DNA from: Rhizobiales bacterium Ga0077524
Lineage (GTDB): Bacteria; Pseudomonadota; Alphaproteobacteria; Rhizobiales; Hyphomicrobiaceae
Length of the DNA: 32,717 nt
Assembly (NCBI GenBank): GCA_001464755.1
Contig: LNDR01000378.1
Location: forward strand, 1-32,717
Reading direction: 5' to 3'
Shown here: in pieces, positions 32,354-32,717 of the stretch
Numbering within the stretch: position 1 is the stretch's first letter
How the letters are laid out: each line of letters opens with the position of its first letter
The notes under the pieces: model-generated
The model's input: the letters and a program-made list of their open reading frames with translations, nothing else
Told to the model about the DNA's origin: nothing
The model's database searches: none
Made by a program: the position numbers and the translations under genes

Positions 32354-32717
32354 ATGACCGATCGACTGGGCGGGGCAGCCCTGAAGCAGCTCTTCACCGA
32401 CGCCCGAAGCCAGAATGCGTGGCAGAAGAAGGATGTGCCCGACAGCCTGCTTCGCGAAATGGTCGACCTGATGAAGATGGGGCCGACCAGCGCCAATTGC
32501 CTGCCGGCCCGCGTCGTCTTCTTGAAGTCCGATGCTGCCAAGCAGCGCATCGCGCCATTTTTGTCCGAGCAGAACCGCGCCAAGTCGATGACCGCTTCAG
32601 TGTGCGCCGTAATTGGTCACGACACCCAATTTTACGAGCACCTGCCGCGCCTCTTTCCGCACAATCAGACGGCGCGCACCTCGACGACCTCCGGGCAGAA
32701 GTGCTGCAGCAGTCGCT
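32354..32717 (+). CDS. Malonic semialdehyde reductase-like nitroreductase, 3' truncated and chimeric
   Basis: The frame starts at ATG 32354 with AGGAG about 6 bases upstream and is open to the window end. Residues 1-103 read like RutE/HadB-type nitroreductase-family proteins: LKQLFTDARSQNAW (10-23), MKMGPTSANCLPARVVFL (40-57) and FYEHLPRLFPHN (93-104). These reduce malonic semialdehyde to 3-hydroxypropionate using flavin and NAD(P)H. From base 32664 on, the sequence is the reverse complement of the nifU terminus, so residues after about 103 (TARTSTTSG and on) are not real enzyme sequence. The remaining half of the protein is missing. Confidence 0.8.
   Translation, partial: MTDRLGGAALKQLFTDARSQNAWQKKDVPDSLLREMVDLMKMGPTSANCLPARVVFLKSDAAKQRIAPFLSEQNRAKSMTASVCAVIGHDTQFYEHLPRLFPHNQTARTSTTSGQKCCSSR
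32664..32717 (-). repeat. Right copy of the 54-base inverted repeat at the window terminus
   Basis: The final 54 bases are an exact reverse complement of 32204-32257, with 406 bases between the copies. Because it sits at the very end and breaks a conserved reading frame, it is most simply an assembly fold-back or overlap artefact. A true inverted duplication is possible but less likely. Confidence 0.95.

Noticed and set aside
1-32717. tRNA genes, CRISPR arrays, insertion sequences, prophage or toxin-antitoxin modules
   Set aside because: No cloverleaf with TTCGA-type arm, no regularly spaced repeats, no transposase or integrase motif and no recognisable toxin family was seen.

Overview
The window reads as one contig from a GC-rich alphaproteobacterium, most like the Hyphomicrobiales/Rhodospirillales. 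The evidence is dense coding with strong GC bias at third positions, Shine-Dalgarno starts, and a trpS - universal stress protein - NifU - malonic-semialdehyde-reductase-like gene order that I recall from rhizobia. It begins inside a gene. It ends in a 54-base inverted copy of its own nifU terminus, so the right edge is probably an assembly fold-back. I see no tRNA, rRNA, insertion sequence, prophage or CRISPR array.

Layout, 1-8.5 kb: the C-terminal end of a probable formylglycine-generating-enzyme-type protein; a luciferase-like flavin monooxygenase (LLM); a minus-strand pair of an SbmA/YddA-type ABC transporter with unusual nucleotide-binding residues and a methyltransferase-like protein; a class I methyltransferase; and a 1162-residue fused indolepyruvate ferredoxin oxidoreductase behind a structured leader.

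Layout, 8.5-16.9 kb: a minus-strand unit NIPSNAP -> D-2-hydroxyacid dehydrogenase -> BisC/TorA-type molybdoenzyme; a small 59-residue gene framed by palindromic operator-like sites and a strong terminator; a YaiI-family protein; a Tat-type exported YHS-domain protein; dapE; a small AT-richer ORF; and a second LLM oxidoreductase followed by a REP-like palindrome.

Layout, 17-26.9 kb: a small double-stranded beta-helix protein; an unrecognised seven-helix membrane protein; an NlpC/P60 peptidase and M17 aminopeptidase pair; a TadD-like TPR lipoprotein; a TIGR03084/DinB-like protein; a secreted HExxH protein; an Fe-S molybdopterin oxidoreductase; and a secreted four-cysteine protein.

Layout, 27-32.7 kb: trpS and a universal stress protein; then on the opposite strand a short-chain dehydrogenase resembling glucose 1-dehydrogenase and a GH15 glucosidase/trehalase; then nifU-like with a strong terminator; and a nitroreductase-family malonic-semialdehyde reductase cut off by the inverted terminal repeat.

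How the genes may work together: most of the window is chromosomal housekeeping (dapE, trpS, nifU, usp, M17/NlpC) mixed with redox catabolism (two LLM flavoenzymes, two molybdoenzymes, a 2-oxoacid oxidoreductase, a D-2-hydroxyacid dehydrogenase). The GH15 + SDR pair could make and oxidise glucose. I found no clear novel defence or mobile system. The best leads are the degenerate ABC transporter, the regulatory dyads around the 59-residue gene, the structured leader of the oxidoreductase, the hairpin cluster at 8461-8563, and the terminal inverted repeat.
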